Shown here: positions 11,516 to 20,971 of the stretch, in pieces
How positions within the stretch are numbered: position 1 is the stretch's first letter
Layout of the letters: the number at the start of each line of letters is the position of its first letter
Source: Pyrus communis
Taxonomy: Eukaryota; Streptophyta; Magnoliopsida; Rosales; Rosaceae
Length of the DNA: 64,000 nt
NCBI RefSeq assembly: GCF_963583255.1
Contig: NC_084811.1
Location: forward strand, 14,836,088-14,900,087
Direction of reading: 5' to 3'
Position numbers and translations under genes: made by a program
Notes under the pieces: model-generated
Databases searched by the model: none
What the model saw: the letters and a program-made list of their open reading frames with translations, nothing else
Told to the model about the DNA's origin: nothing

Positions 11516-12281
11516 AATACCCCCACACTTAGCTTTTGCTAGTCCTCGAGCAAAACAGAAAAACAAAACAAAAAGAACAAAACACAACCTACACCTTCCA
11601 ACAATCGTATCAGGGACTTCCAATGCACATGACAAGTTAAAAATCATTATTCTCACAGATTTGAGCCATCTTTACACTTAAGTACATTCTTAATCATAGT
11701 CACCACATACTAGTTCACAATTAAGCAATTAAAACACATTTCAAATGTAGTAACATGCCTTTAGAGAATTCCCTCAATTTCTTACTAGATGTACTCTCGT
11801 TTTTCACACAGATTTTCTGACTACACACCCTACACTAGGTATATGTGAGAAGATTGATGTAAACATGTAGACGAACACTCACATATGTTATAATAAGGAA
11901 AGCATTTTCTGGAGTTAATAAGCATGTTTAGATATGATCTCATGAATGGAATGCTACTACTTAGACGTGAGAACCAGTGACACCATAAGCTCATACCAAG
12001 TTCAAACTCCACAATTGAAATACATAACACTCAATATAGAAGTCAAAGGGTAGTAACGGGGCTAGGGTATTGGCTAACAATGAAAGGTGAAGGATAAACA
12101 AACATTCTTAAAGCAATAGTGAGCAAAGTATTGAATTAGGCACTTAGAATTCCCTTAAGAACGCAGAAGTCAACTTTGAACACCCAAGGGAAAATCACAC
12201 AAAACTTAGGGCCATATTCAACTTTTTGGACCCTTTCTTCAACCATCAACACTCGTGAGTTCATTCTTACTTATTTTCACT

Positions 12282-12327
<46 letters not shown>

Positions 12328-13403
12328 CTTTTCTTCTTTTTCTTTTGAATCTCAAAACATACATATAAACGTAAGAACAAACTTTTACTCCCCCACACTC
12401 ATTTTCTTGCATAATGTAACTCAAAAGGAATTCATTTAAGTCATGCTCACTAAACTTTAAGAACAAGGGTATAGAAAAGTCCTACTCTAAGCTAGGTAAG
12501 GGGTGATGTGGGTAAACAAGGAATAAAGGCAAAACGAGGCTCAACGGGGTTAAAACTTACAACATATACGAAGTATGGGAAGTAAGGCTATTTGGCTATG
12601 GTGGTGGTCACTACACAACTTCTTCTTGAATATGTGTTATGCAAATCAATAACATGCTTTGAATGAAATGGGCATGAGTTCTAGCATTTGGAACTATATG
12701 ATGAAACGCCTTCTAAGTAGTAACCAAGCAAAGAATAATGAGATCATGCAACGACTTTAGAAAACAAGAAATCACAGATTATACTCTCCAAAGAACGTTA
12801 TAGGCTCAAGTCTCTCAGGGTTGTAGCGTTTGTTTGAGTTCCTTCCTTCAAGCATGTTACAAAAACGAATTTTTTTCTTTTATGATTGCATGTGAAGTCA
12901 TACATTATAACCATAACCAAGCATATACCAAGAGTAAATCAAACTTTTCTCTATGTTTATAACTCTTCCTAACCGTCATGCAATTATAAACCAAATCCTT
13001 ATCATTGTGTTGGAAGGTACCCTAAGACACAAACACACAAAAACGACTCTTAAAACAACTCTTTTTGGGTTTTTTCAAAACAATTTTTCAAATTTTTATG
13101 GGATTTTCGAATTATAAAACAAAACACACTAAAACACTCTAAAACAACTTAAAAACACCTTAAAACAGCAAGGAACAACATTTGAAGTTATGGGTGATAA
13201 AATCCCACGAATTTGCATTAAATATACTTAGTTACCCCCCCCCCCCATACTTAAATCAAACATTGTCCTCAATGTTTTAAGCATATGGTTCACACAAAAC
13301 ATAAGTAAACACACAAAAAACATTTAAACATACTAAACATGGCAGAATGTAATTAACAAAGAGAAGAGTTTAGGGACGCAAATCTGGTTATGGAGTGTAA
13401 ATT
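11516..13403 (-). other. R3 noncoding 3' region (polypurine tract to cassette)
   Basis: Counterpart of the R1 3' region. The polypurine tract is at 11516-11533 (plus strand AATACCCCCACACTT). A second CCCCCACACT motif is near 12390, a run of 44 T is at 12284-12327, and a C-run plus stem-loop is at 13233-13277 (stem arms 13258-13265 and 13270-13277). No credible ORF; the predicted peptides here are low-complexity translations of the T-run. Confidence 0.8.
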
Positions 13404-14598
13404 CCCTCTTCTCCTTGGTGATTGCATTGAGGCTTTGATCTTTGTGATTCCACAGGCTTACTCTTGAACTGGTTTCTGCCCATCGTTGATTTTCCTTTGT
13501 GCTACTTCTTGAACTGGGCAGCAGGATGGTTCTTTTGGTTTCCCCCGAAGGTCTGAGCTTCCTCCTGTTATCTGTTTCTTTGTTCAATCTTTGCAGGAGT
13601 GGTCCCTTCTCTGGAAGTGTAACAACCGTTGAAGATGACTACTTGAGAGCAACGCTAGGTAAGCAATCAGGAATAGATTCCAGGCAATTGGCTCCAGATC
13701 GGAAGACTGACTCCAAGTGCCGGCTGATTGCTTCTTTTACTTTGCCATGCAAGTAAGAACAAGGACAAAGAAAAAGACAGGGAAAGAGCATGATATGAGA
13801 TACTTTTGCTTTTGACCTTGATGATATGAGATACCTTTGCTTTGAAGAAGCGGTGAATGAATCAGCACATGCTTCAATCCGCCGTTTCCTCCTGGGACAT
13901 ATGTACTCCAGGCATCTGGTATCATCTTTGGGGAAGAAGAAAGAATTGAGTATTTTGAAAGCCTTTGCTGGGAGTGCACCCTCAGAGGTGAGGGAGAGTT
14001 GGGCATTTTCTTCAGGTTTGCCCTGCCATAAAAGACGAAGGTCGACATATATAGAGATAATATCAAGTGGTGGTACTTTTTACCCTTGTCGACAAACGTT
14101 TTGATCCCGCAAATCCGGCTCTTTGAAATAGTGGCGCCTCTTCGATCTTTGAATACGCCTCTTCGATTTCTGAGCAGGCGCCCCTTCGATTTCTGAACGA
14201 CGCCCCTTTGCTTTTTGAACGACACGTGGTAGTGCAGATGCGGCTCCTTTTGACAAAGCTGCACGCGTCTTCTGAAAAGTAGAGAAAGCGTCGCCGAACT
14301 TTGCGCTTATCGGCTAAAGATGTGTAGATACGATGATGGCCTCCACGTGTTTTCAGCTTTGTCAGAAATCTTTTGACAAAGTTGAACGCGTTTTCTGAAA
14401 AGCCGAGGGAGCGTCGCCTAAATTACGCCGGAAAATCCGGCTCTTTGAATCGGTGGACGCGTCGTCTTGGCTTTTTATAGAGCTATCAATCACCCCAACA
14501 CACACACTCTGAAGATTTCCCATTCCTGAAACTCGACTCCGGCCCTTTGTGAAATTTTAACTCCATCCACCCCTTCTCTTTGAACACTTTTGAAAAAA
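13404..14598 (+). promoter_or_regulatory. Upstream region of R3 antisense gene
   Basis: DNA present only in cassette-bearing elements, richer in CG than its surroundings. It contains TTTGCAG and GGTAAGCAAT, which resemble splice sites, and several CTCTTCGATTTCTGA-type repeats near 14145-14205. Two G-boxes CACGTG lie at 14223-14228 and 14344-14349. A TATA-like CTTTTTATAG at 14471-14480 lies about 120 bp before the ATG. Matching sequence precedes the ORF in R4, R6, R7 and R9. I read it as promoter and 5' untranslated sequence, possibly with an upstream exon; this is inference. Confidence 0.55.
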
Positions 14599-15270
14599 AT
14601 GGCAAACTCATCGAACCTTAGCTTAGATTTGAGTCTCAGCAGCGATCCGGTTGCGCTCCGTCAAGGTAATGTATGGCGCCCTTCTTTTTTATCTTCTAAC
14701 GGTCCTCTTTCAGGTGAAGACTCTGTGATGCAGGACGCCACAACAGCTACAATAGTAGCTAAAAACCTCCTCACTCCAAAAGATAGTAGGCTGCTGTCAG
14801 GACGGTCCGATGAGTTGGCCGTTCAAGAGTCCCTCGCACTTAGTGTTCAGTGTGCGAGTTCTGTGTCCAACATGGGCCAACGCCTGCTTGCTCGGTCCCG
14901 CCAAGTGGAATCGTTGATGGCAGAGGTGGAAAGACTTAAGCAAGAGATCCAGCAGCTTAAGTACGAGAATAGAAGTTTGCATGTGCTTGCAAATAACTAT
15001 TCGTCGGGGATGAAGAGGAAGCTTGATGAGCTGCAAGAATCTGAGGGTCGAATTCACAGTGACCGTCAAAGGCTTGCGTCTTATCTCCAGAGGCACCTTT
15101 TTCCTGGGTCATCCAGCGCTTGGCCAAGTATTGAGGCCTGGAATGCTCTAGCTCCGATGCCTCCCGCTCCGATGGCTTCCGCTCCGATGCCTCCCACTTC
15201 TATGCCTCCCGCTTCTATGCCTTCCGCTTCTGCGCCTCGTAGTGGGGCTTCACGCAAACAACCTTTGTGA
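14599..15270 (+). CDS. Antisense cassette protein, R3 copy (223 aa)
   Basis: Unrecognised protein encoded opposite to its host element. The start is the ATG at 14599, shared by all copies (MANSSNLSL). Visible parts: LSLDLSL at residues 7-13, matching the LxLxL EAR repression motif; a conserved middle with VMQDATTATIV and LLTPKDSRLLSGRSDELAVQ (about 43-76); a strong coiled coil (about 94-165) with leucines at heptad spacing; a Met/Pro/Ala/Ser tail (about 184-215) made of a degenerate 15-bp repeat. No transmembrane segment, signal peptide or zinc motif. Compared with the R6 copy, many differences are silent, suggesting coding constraint. A nuclear, self-associating adaptor is a plausible role but is inference. 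It could instead be a captured host fragment. Confidence 0.72.
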   Translation: MANSSNLSLDLSLSSDPVALRQGNVWRPSFLSSNGPLSGEDSVMQDATTATIVAKNLLTPKDSRLLSGRSDELAVQESLALSVQCASSVSNMGQRLLARSRQVESLMAEVERLKQEIQQLKYENRSLHVLANNYSSGMKRKLDELQESEGRIHSDRQRLASYLQRHLFPGSSSAWPSIEAWNALAPMPPAPMASAPMPPTSMPPASMPSASAPRSGASRKQPL

Positions 15271-15302
15271 AGCTCCACCTTTCTCCATGTTTAGTATCTT
15301 TC

Positions 15303-15340
<38 letters not shown>

Positions 15341-15354
15341 TAACATAAATAAAA
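15271..15354 (+). other. 3' end of R3 antisense gene with T-run
   Basis: Short AT-rich spacer with 28 consecutive T (15311-15338) between the convergent antisense ORF and the gag-linker ORF. The two stop codons face each other about 85 bp apart. R4, R7 and R9 have comparable T-runs after the same ORF. Confidence 0.6.
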
Positions 15355-16278
15355 TCAAACGGCATGGAATTGGTCCTTGAATGGAAGGTGATACTTGAAG
15401 TGAACCGGCATTGGTTTGAATTCTAATGTAGGTGCCTGATTCATAAAAAACAACAAGTTAGTATAAAATGTAATGGAATTTGAAAAAAATGACTTACTTG
15501 TTTTGTCTGACAAGAACTCAATGACAAACACCACTCCTTTGAAAGTTTCAGGGATATTGGACTTGGCCAGATTGCATGTGATGGTTATGACTTGTCCAAT
15601 GTCATCAAATTCAACTTCTTTGGGCATTGTTGTCTCAAGTATATCCCCTTTGATGAATTCATGAAATTCCCTACTTTGCACCTTTGGAAGGTCTTCCAAG
15701 ATGTCTTTTTTACTTTCTTCTTCCTTGGAATTCATGAACCTGCAAGGAATAGGGATATTAGGTGGAATGGGGTTAGAACTAATTGGAACAACCTTACTTG
15801 AATTAGATGGCGTAGGAGCAATAAGTGCTTCCGGCAAAGGTGCTTCAAATCCTCCCTTCGGATTTACAATGGTTGAACTAGGGAGTTTGCCTTGGTCGCA
15901 AAATTGTCCTACGAACTCCGCTATCTGCCCAATTTGCTTTTCCAAGTGATCCAACCTTTTGTCTTCTTGTCGAGCCTCATTGTCTTGATTTTGTGAGCCC
16001 TGCACCAAACAAATTAATTCGTTAAGCTTTTGATTATAATCTATTGACGAACTTAAATTTGGTTGGGCATATTGAATATGAGGTTGTGGTGGCTGCCAAT
16101 ATCCTCCTTGTTGAGCATTTTGAGGTTCCCACCACATAGAGTTTGAATGATCACTCCAATCCGAATTGTAAGTATTGGAAAACACGTTATTCCTTGATTG
16201 AAGATTAAATATATCAACTCTTTGCATTTGGGACCTTTCCATGAGCTGTGACAAAAGAGAAGCGTTATCAAGTGCCAT
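15355..16278 (-). CDS. Gag-linker ORF of R3 (307 aa)
   Basis: Starts MALDNASLLSQLMERSQ. It has DHSNSMWWEPQN and a Gln/Pro/Tyr-rich stretch, then LEKQIGQIAEFVGQF...LPSSTI, which resembles the linker after the Athila capsid domain. It ends APTLEFKPMPVHFKY, which matches the segment before RT in R1 ([16 protein letters not shown] in style). Everything between, including the nucleocapsid, protease and RT core, is absent. It is a deletion fusion kept open in R3, R8 and R9 and partly in R4, so the product may be used, for example in particle assembly or RNA binding. That role is inference. Confidence 0.75.
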   Translation of the reverse strand: MALDNASLLSQLMERSQMQRVDIFNLQSRNNVFSNTYNSDWSDHSNSMWWEPQNAQQGGYWQPPQPHIQYAQPNLSSSIDYNQKLNELICLVQGSQNQDNEARQEDKRLDHLEKQIGQIAEFVGQFCDQGKLPSSTIVNPKGGFEAPLPEALIAPTPSNSSKVVPISSNPIPPNIPIPCRFMNSKEEESKKDILEDLPKVQSREFHEFIKGDILETTMPKEVEFDDIGQVITITCNLAKSNIPETFKGVVFVIEFLSDKTSKSFFSNSITFYTNLLFFMNQAPTLEFKPMPVHFKYHLPFKDQFHAV

Positions 16279-16369
16279 GTTGTTCTTAACAAACAAACAC
16301 AAATAAAAAAAACTAAATCTAAAAGACAATACAGAAACAAATAATCCAAGGGATTAGCAAATTTTCTAA

Positions 16370-16387
16370 TCCCCGGCAACGGCGCCA
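16370..16387 (-). promoter_or_regulatory. Primer-binding site of R3 (tRNA-Asp)
   Basis: Same 18 bases as in R2, 5 nt from the LTR. GGGATTAG (16350-16357) and CTAATCCC (16366-16373) form a hairpin that overlaps the PBS edge. Confidence 0.93.
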
Positions 16388-16392
16388 AAATT

Positions 16393-18407
16393 TGATGCGA
16401 GATTTATACGCACACAAATTAAACCCTCTTTTCGTCAAATTGTAGTATATGTATAAGTAGGGATCGTTCTAGACCGGGGATTAGGAGGGATTGTTAATCA
16501 CTTGGATTTGACTCAAAAACATAAAAACACAATATAAAACACTAAACTAGACTCAAAGAATGTAAAACCAAACTTTAAAACACTAAAACAAACCAAAAGA
16601 CTCAAACATCACCCAAAACACTCAAAACTGCCTTAAAAACACTTTCTGGGCAGTTTTGAGCACTTTGGTGAATTTGGACGAAATTGGGAAATAAATTGAA
16701 TCAAAACTCTTAAAAACACAAACTAAGATACTTTCTAACTAAATTGGACAATAAAGTAAAGGGGGATTTAGATTTATACGAAAATTGAAATAACAAAACA
16801 AGTAATAAACTAAACAGATTGTAAAACGAATTTGATGGAATGGAATGAATGGATAATAGAATGGCTAAGGGGTTCTTCTTCACACATGTTACACTTACAT
16901 AATAAAAAGATTTCCAATTGCATTTCAATAAATTATTAAACTCATCACCCCGGGTCAATTAGGTATGCTTAAATTAACCGTCAAGTTTTCCTTAAGTTAA
17001 TGAATTGGATGGGTTAGCGCAACGCAATTCACAACATTCTCCAAAAGTCCTTTACGTGAACAGCACAATAAAGATACAATCAAAGATCATTAAGCATTAT
17101 GAAAACTATAAGTGTTGACGAGGCATTCGTTACTATGATGAGCATGAAACTCGTGCCAAGAATTCATTTAACGCGATTGTTTATAAGCAACCTCCACTAC
17201 TTGTGAATATAAGTTCATAACGATTAGGTGAAACTCACTTATATTCTAGCGTCATATTCATGCATGAAAATTAAGCGCGCATTCTTAATAAACATACATA
17301 AATAAGTTATCAATCAAACGGTTAAACAAATTGAATCAACAACTTATGAAATGCAATTAGAAGTAATCAAATCAAAATGCAAGCATAAACATATATTTCG
17401 AATCACCCCCTAGCTAAAGGGGGGTTTAGTACCTCATACAAAACAAAGAGAATTGAAATTAAACATTGAAATCAAAGAAACGCCTAAACATTCCAACAAC
17501 TCAAACTTGAATTGTATGAACGTTTAGGCTCTCTTCTCTTCCTCTTTATTGTAGCATAAGGTCTAGGGATAATTGGTTTGGGGGATGGAAGTGTGGAATG
17601 GAAGAGGAGTGGTGGAGAAGTGGAAGGGGAATGGAAAAATGGTGTTTGGATTATAAGGGGAGAGATGGGAAGCTCACGGCTAGGGAAGGTTAAATGTGTT
17701 TGTAATGTGTTGTGTATGAAATGAGATGTCCATGAATGAATGAATGCAAGGGTATTTATAGGAGTAGTGGAGGGAACATATGGCTATGTCATTTGTAGGT
17801 GAAGTAGGTGGATGTTGTAGGTGAAGTAGGTGGATGTTGTAGGTGAAGTGGATGTTGTAGGTGAAGTAGGTGGATGTTGTAGGTGAAGTGGGTGGATGTT
17901 GTAGGTGAAGTAGGTGGATGTTATGTTAAGTGATAAGTGATAAGTGATATGATATGTGGTTATGATATGATAAGTGGTTAAGTGGTGATGATAAGTGATA
18001 AGTGATTAAGTGATATGATATGTGGTGATGATAAGTGATAAGTGCATGTGGGTTAACTAATGAAGGAAATGCATGTGCAATGACAATGTGTTAGAATGGA
18101 TGTGTGTTATGCATGGCATGATTGGGATTAGGAAAGGTTTAAATGTCCTAAAACTAAAGAGAACAAGGTTCCAACACTTTGGCTCCAATTAGGTCTTCAA
18201 TTTCGTCCAACACTTTGGCTTCAAGCATAAGCTATCCGTCCTTAGCCCAAAAGTGCTCCAAAAGTCTCCAAAATGCATCTTTTTGCTCCTTTAGCCCTTT
18301 GGACCTACAAACACACGAAAATAGCTTAAAGTACTAAAATAACTAAAGAAACATAACGTAAATGTACGAGAACAAGCCATTTAAGTCGCATAAATATGCT
18401 CCTATCA
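16393..18407 (-). repeat. 5' LTR of R3 (2015 bp)
   Basis: Same length and, wherever compared, same sequence as 9501-11515. Hairpin at 16621-16660, U5 motif at 16474-16484, TATA at 17753-17762, six-copy minisatellite at 17795-17922. Confidence 0.95.
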
Positions 18408-19758
18408 CATTCCCTACAAGTTCCCTACATGAATTGCATAATAGAGATACAAGCAAGAATCATTAAGTTCTATGAAAAACATAAGCATTGACGAAGCATT
18501 CGTTACTATGAATTGCATGAAACTTATGCTAAGAATTCATTCAACGCGATCGTTTTCAAGCGACCTTCACTACTTGTGATTATAAGATTGTAACTATTAG
18601 GTGAAACTCCCTCATAATCTAGCATCATATTCATGCATGAAAACTAAGCGTGCACTCTCAATCAACATACACAAATAAGTTATCAATCAAATAGATGAAC
18701 GAATTGAATCCACAACTTATGAAATAACAACTGAATGTAATCAAATCATAGTGCAAGCATGTACATGGTTTCGAATTCCCCCCTAACCAAGGGGGTTTAG
18801 TTCCTCATACTCACAACACAAAGAATATCAAAATTAAACATGGAATTCAATGGAAAGACAACACCTAAAACGTTCCAGCAATCCTCAATAGAATGGCATG
18901 AATGTCCCAAGCTTTTTCTCCTCCTCTTGTCTGCGGCACAAGAACTAGGACAGGTTCTAGGGGTTATTTAGATGGATGAGTAGGTAAGGAATGATATGGT
19001 AGTGTTTAGGGGACATGGGGGTTGCGGCAAAGTGTGAAAATATGGCAGATTGGTGGAGGAAGGCTGCGGCAAGGGGGCTGAATATATTTTGACGAATTTC
19101 TGATTTGTGGAGAGGGTTCTCTATGCGGCAAGGTGGTAAAACATATATATATAGGCAGCCAAACCCTAAAGAAATCAGGTTAGACAAATGGGCTAGGGTT
19201 TGGGTGCGGCAAGGGTTGGAAATCCACCAGAAAATAGGGTTTCTAGAACATTAGGTGCGGCATGGGCTTAGGGTAGATGGATTAGGGTTTAACTTGGCAG
19301 AAATTAAATGATTAGGCCCTAGGGTGCGGCTGATTAAGTGGGCTAGGATTAGGGTTTAGGTGCGGCATGGGCTTAGGGTCCACAAGGAGTTAGGGTTTAG
19401 GTCATCTAAAAGCCCAAAGCCAAGAATAGAAACTCACGAAAATGGAAACCTCCAAGAATAGAAACTTCCAAAATTAGAAACTTTGGTTGCCAATTCTGAC
19501 TTCTTTGCTCTTCACTTTCATTTCTTCATTTCTTAAGCTCTTTCGACCTTCAACCTCGTCCATTCCTCGTGCTCCATTTGCATACACCACATTCCAGCTC
19601 AGTTTTGCTCCAAAAGCTCCAAATTGCATCATTTCATGTAATATGTCCTTTAAACCTGAAAACACATGAAAGTAGCTTAAAAGACTACTTTAACTAAGAA
19701 AACATAACAAAAATGCATAAGAACTAGCTAACTAAGGCGCATAAATATGCTCCTATCA
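18408..19758 (-). repeat. 5' LTR of R2, U3-side part
   Basis: 18408-18412 is the duplicated CATTC. From 18413 the sequence continues the LTR broken at 9500 and ends ATATGCTCCTATCA at 19758. With 8858-9500 it makes a 1989-bp LTR. It has a TATA-like TATATATATAGG at 19144-19155 and several TTAGGGTTT telo-box-like motifs (19192-19395) upstream in element sense. Confidence 0.9.
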
Positions 19759-20591
19759 ATGTGGCTTAATTAATTAAAGGGAGTGCATGTGCAATGTTTT
19801 AAAGGATGGAATGCATGTGAATATGATGGAAATCTGATTTATTTGAAGATGCATGTGCAATGAAGTGGAATGACAGCTAGGTTATGATGATGAATGCATG
19901 TGGCTGATTTAATTGAATAGGAAGGCATGTGGATTTAATGGTTTAAAGGGTGAATGCATGTGGATGCATGTGTTGATGAATGGGATTGTGGAGTGGCTGG
20001 AATGATGAAAGAATAAAGGGTGCATGTGGGTTAATTAATTAAAGGGAGTGCATGTGCAATGTTGTTGTTGGTGCAATGATGGAGGAACAAGTGCATGTGA
20101 ATGCATGGTGATAGCATGTGCACGGTTTTGGTTGGAATGATGGCAGATTGTGAAAACATGTGAATGCATGTGTTTAATGAATGATAAGTGGTGAATGATA
20201 TGATAAGTGATAAGTGGTGAATGATAAGTGATGAATGATAAGTAATGGGAGCATGTGAGGGAATGAATAATGAATGCATGTGTATGGTTTTGGGAGAAAG
20301 GTGGAGATGCACGGCATAAGGGAATTGGAAGGTTTAAATGTCCTAAAACTAAAGGGAACAAAGTTCCAACACTTTGGTCTTCAATTTCGTCCAACATTTT
20401 GGCGCCAAGCATAAGCTATCCATCCTTAGCCCAAAAGTGCTCCAAAAGTCTCCAAAATGCATCTTTTTGCTCCTTTAGCCCTTTGGACCTACAAACACAC
20501 GAAAATAGCTTAAAGGACTAAAATAACTAAAGAAACATAACGTAAATGCACGAGAACAAGCCATTTAAGTCGCATGAATATGCTCCTATCA
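19759..20591 (-). repeat. 3' LTR of R4, U3-side part
   Basis: Ends TATGCTCCTATCA at 20591 next to a polypurine tract (AATACCCCCACACTT from 20592). The left part is cut by R2. It is full of GCATGTG/GAATGCATGTG motifs. A segment of about 35 bp (TTAATTAATTAAAGGGAGTG...) occurs twice, near 19766 and 20031. Confidence 0.85.
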
Positions 20592-20971
20592 AATACCCCC
20601 ACACTTATCTTTTGCTAGTCCTCGAGCAAAACAAAACAACAAAAGAACACGAAACTAGACAAAACGAACAAAACACAACCTACACCTTCCAACAATCGTC
20701 TCACGGATTTCCAATGCACATGACAAGTTAAAAATCATTAGTCCCATAGATTTTAGTCATCTTCACACTTGAATACATTCTTAATCATAGTCACCACATA
20801 CTAATTCACAATTAAGCATTTAAAACCATGTTTTGAATGTAGTAACATGCCTTAGAGAATTTGCTCAATTCCTTACTAGATGTACTCTCGTTTTTTTTAC
20901 ACAGATTTTCTGACTACACTCCCTACACTAGGTATATGTGAGAAGATTGATGTAAACATGTAGACGAACAC
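20592..20971 (-). other. R4 internal 3' region, first piece
   Basis: Starts with the polypurine tract and the conserved CTAGTCCTCGAGC stretch. Noncoding. Interrupted at 20971 by R5; AACAC (20967-20971) is duplicated at 23133-23137. Confidence 0.85.

Larger units (their letters stand above)
9501..18407 (-). mobile_element. R3: complete non-autonomous Athila-like element
   Basis: Two 2015-bp LTRs that look identical wherever I compared them, a tRNA-Asp PBS, a polypurine tract and a perfect 5-bp duplication CATTC. The internal 4.9 kb has no protease, RT or integrase. It carries only the gag-linker ORF (15355-16278) and the antisense ORF (14599-15270). Near-identical LTRs imply recent insertion, so it must have moved with enzymes from another element. 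It sits inside the 5' LTR of R2. Confidence 0.95.

Noticed and set aside
12176..12439. ORFs across T-runs (also 29201-29438 and 59445-59723)
   Set aside because: They translate homopolymer tracts into poly-Phe or poly-Lys; noncoding in all copies.
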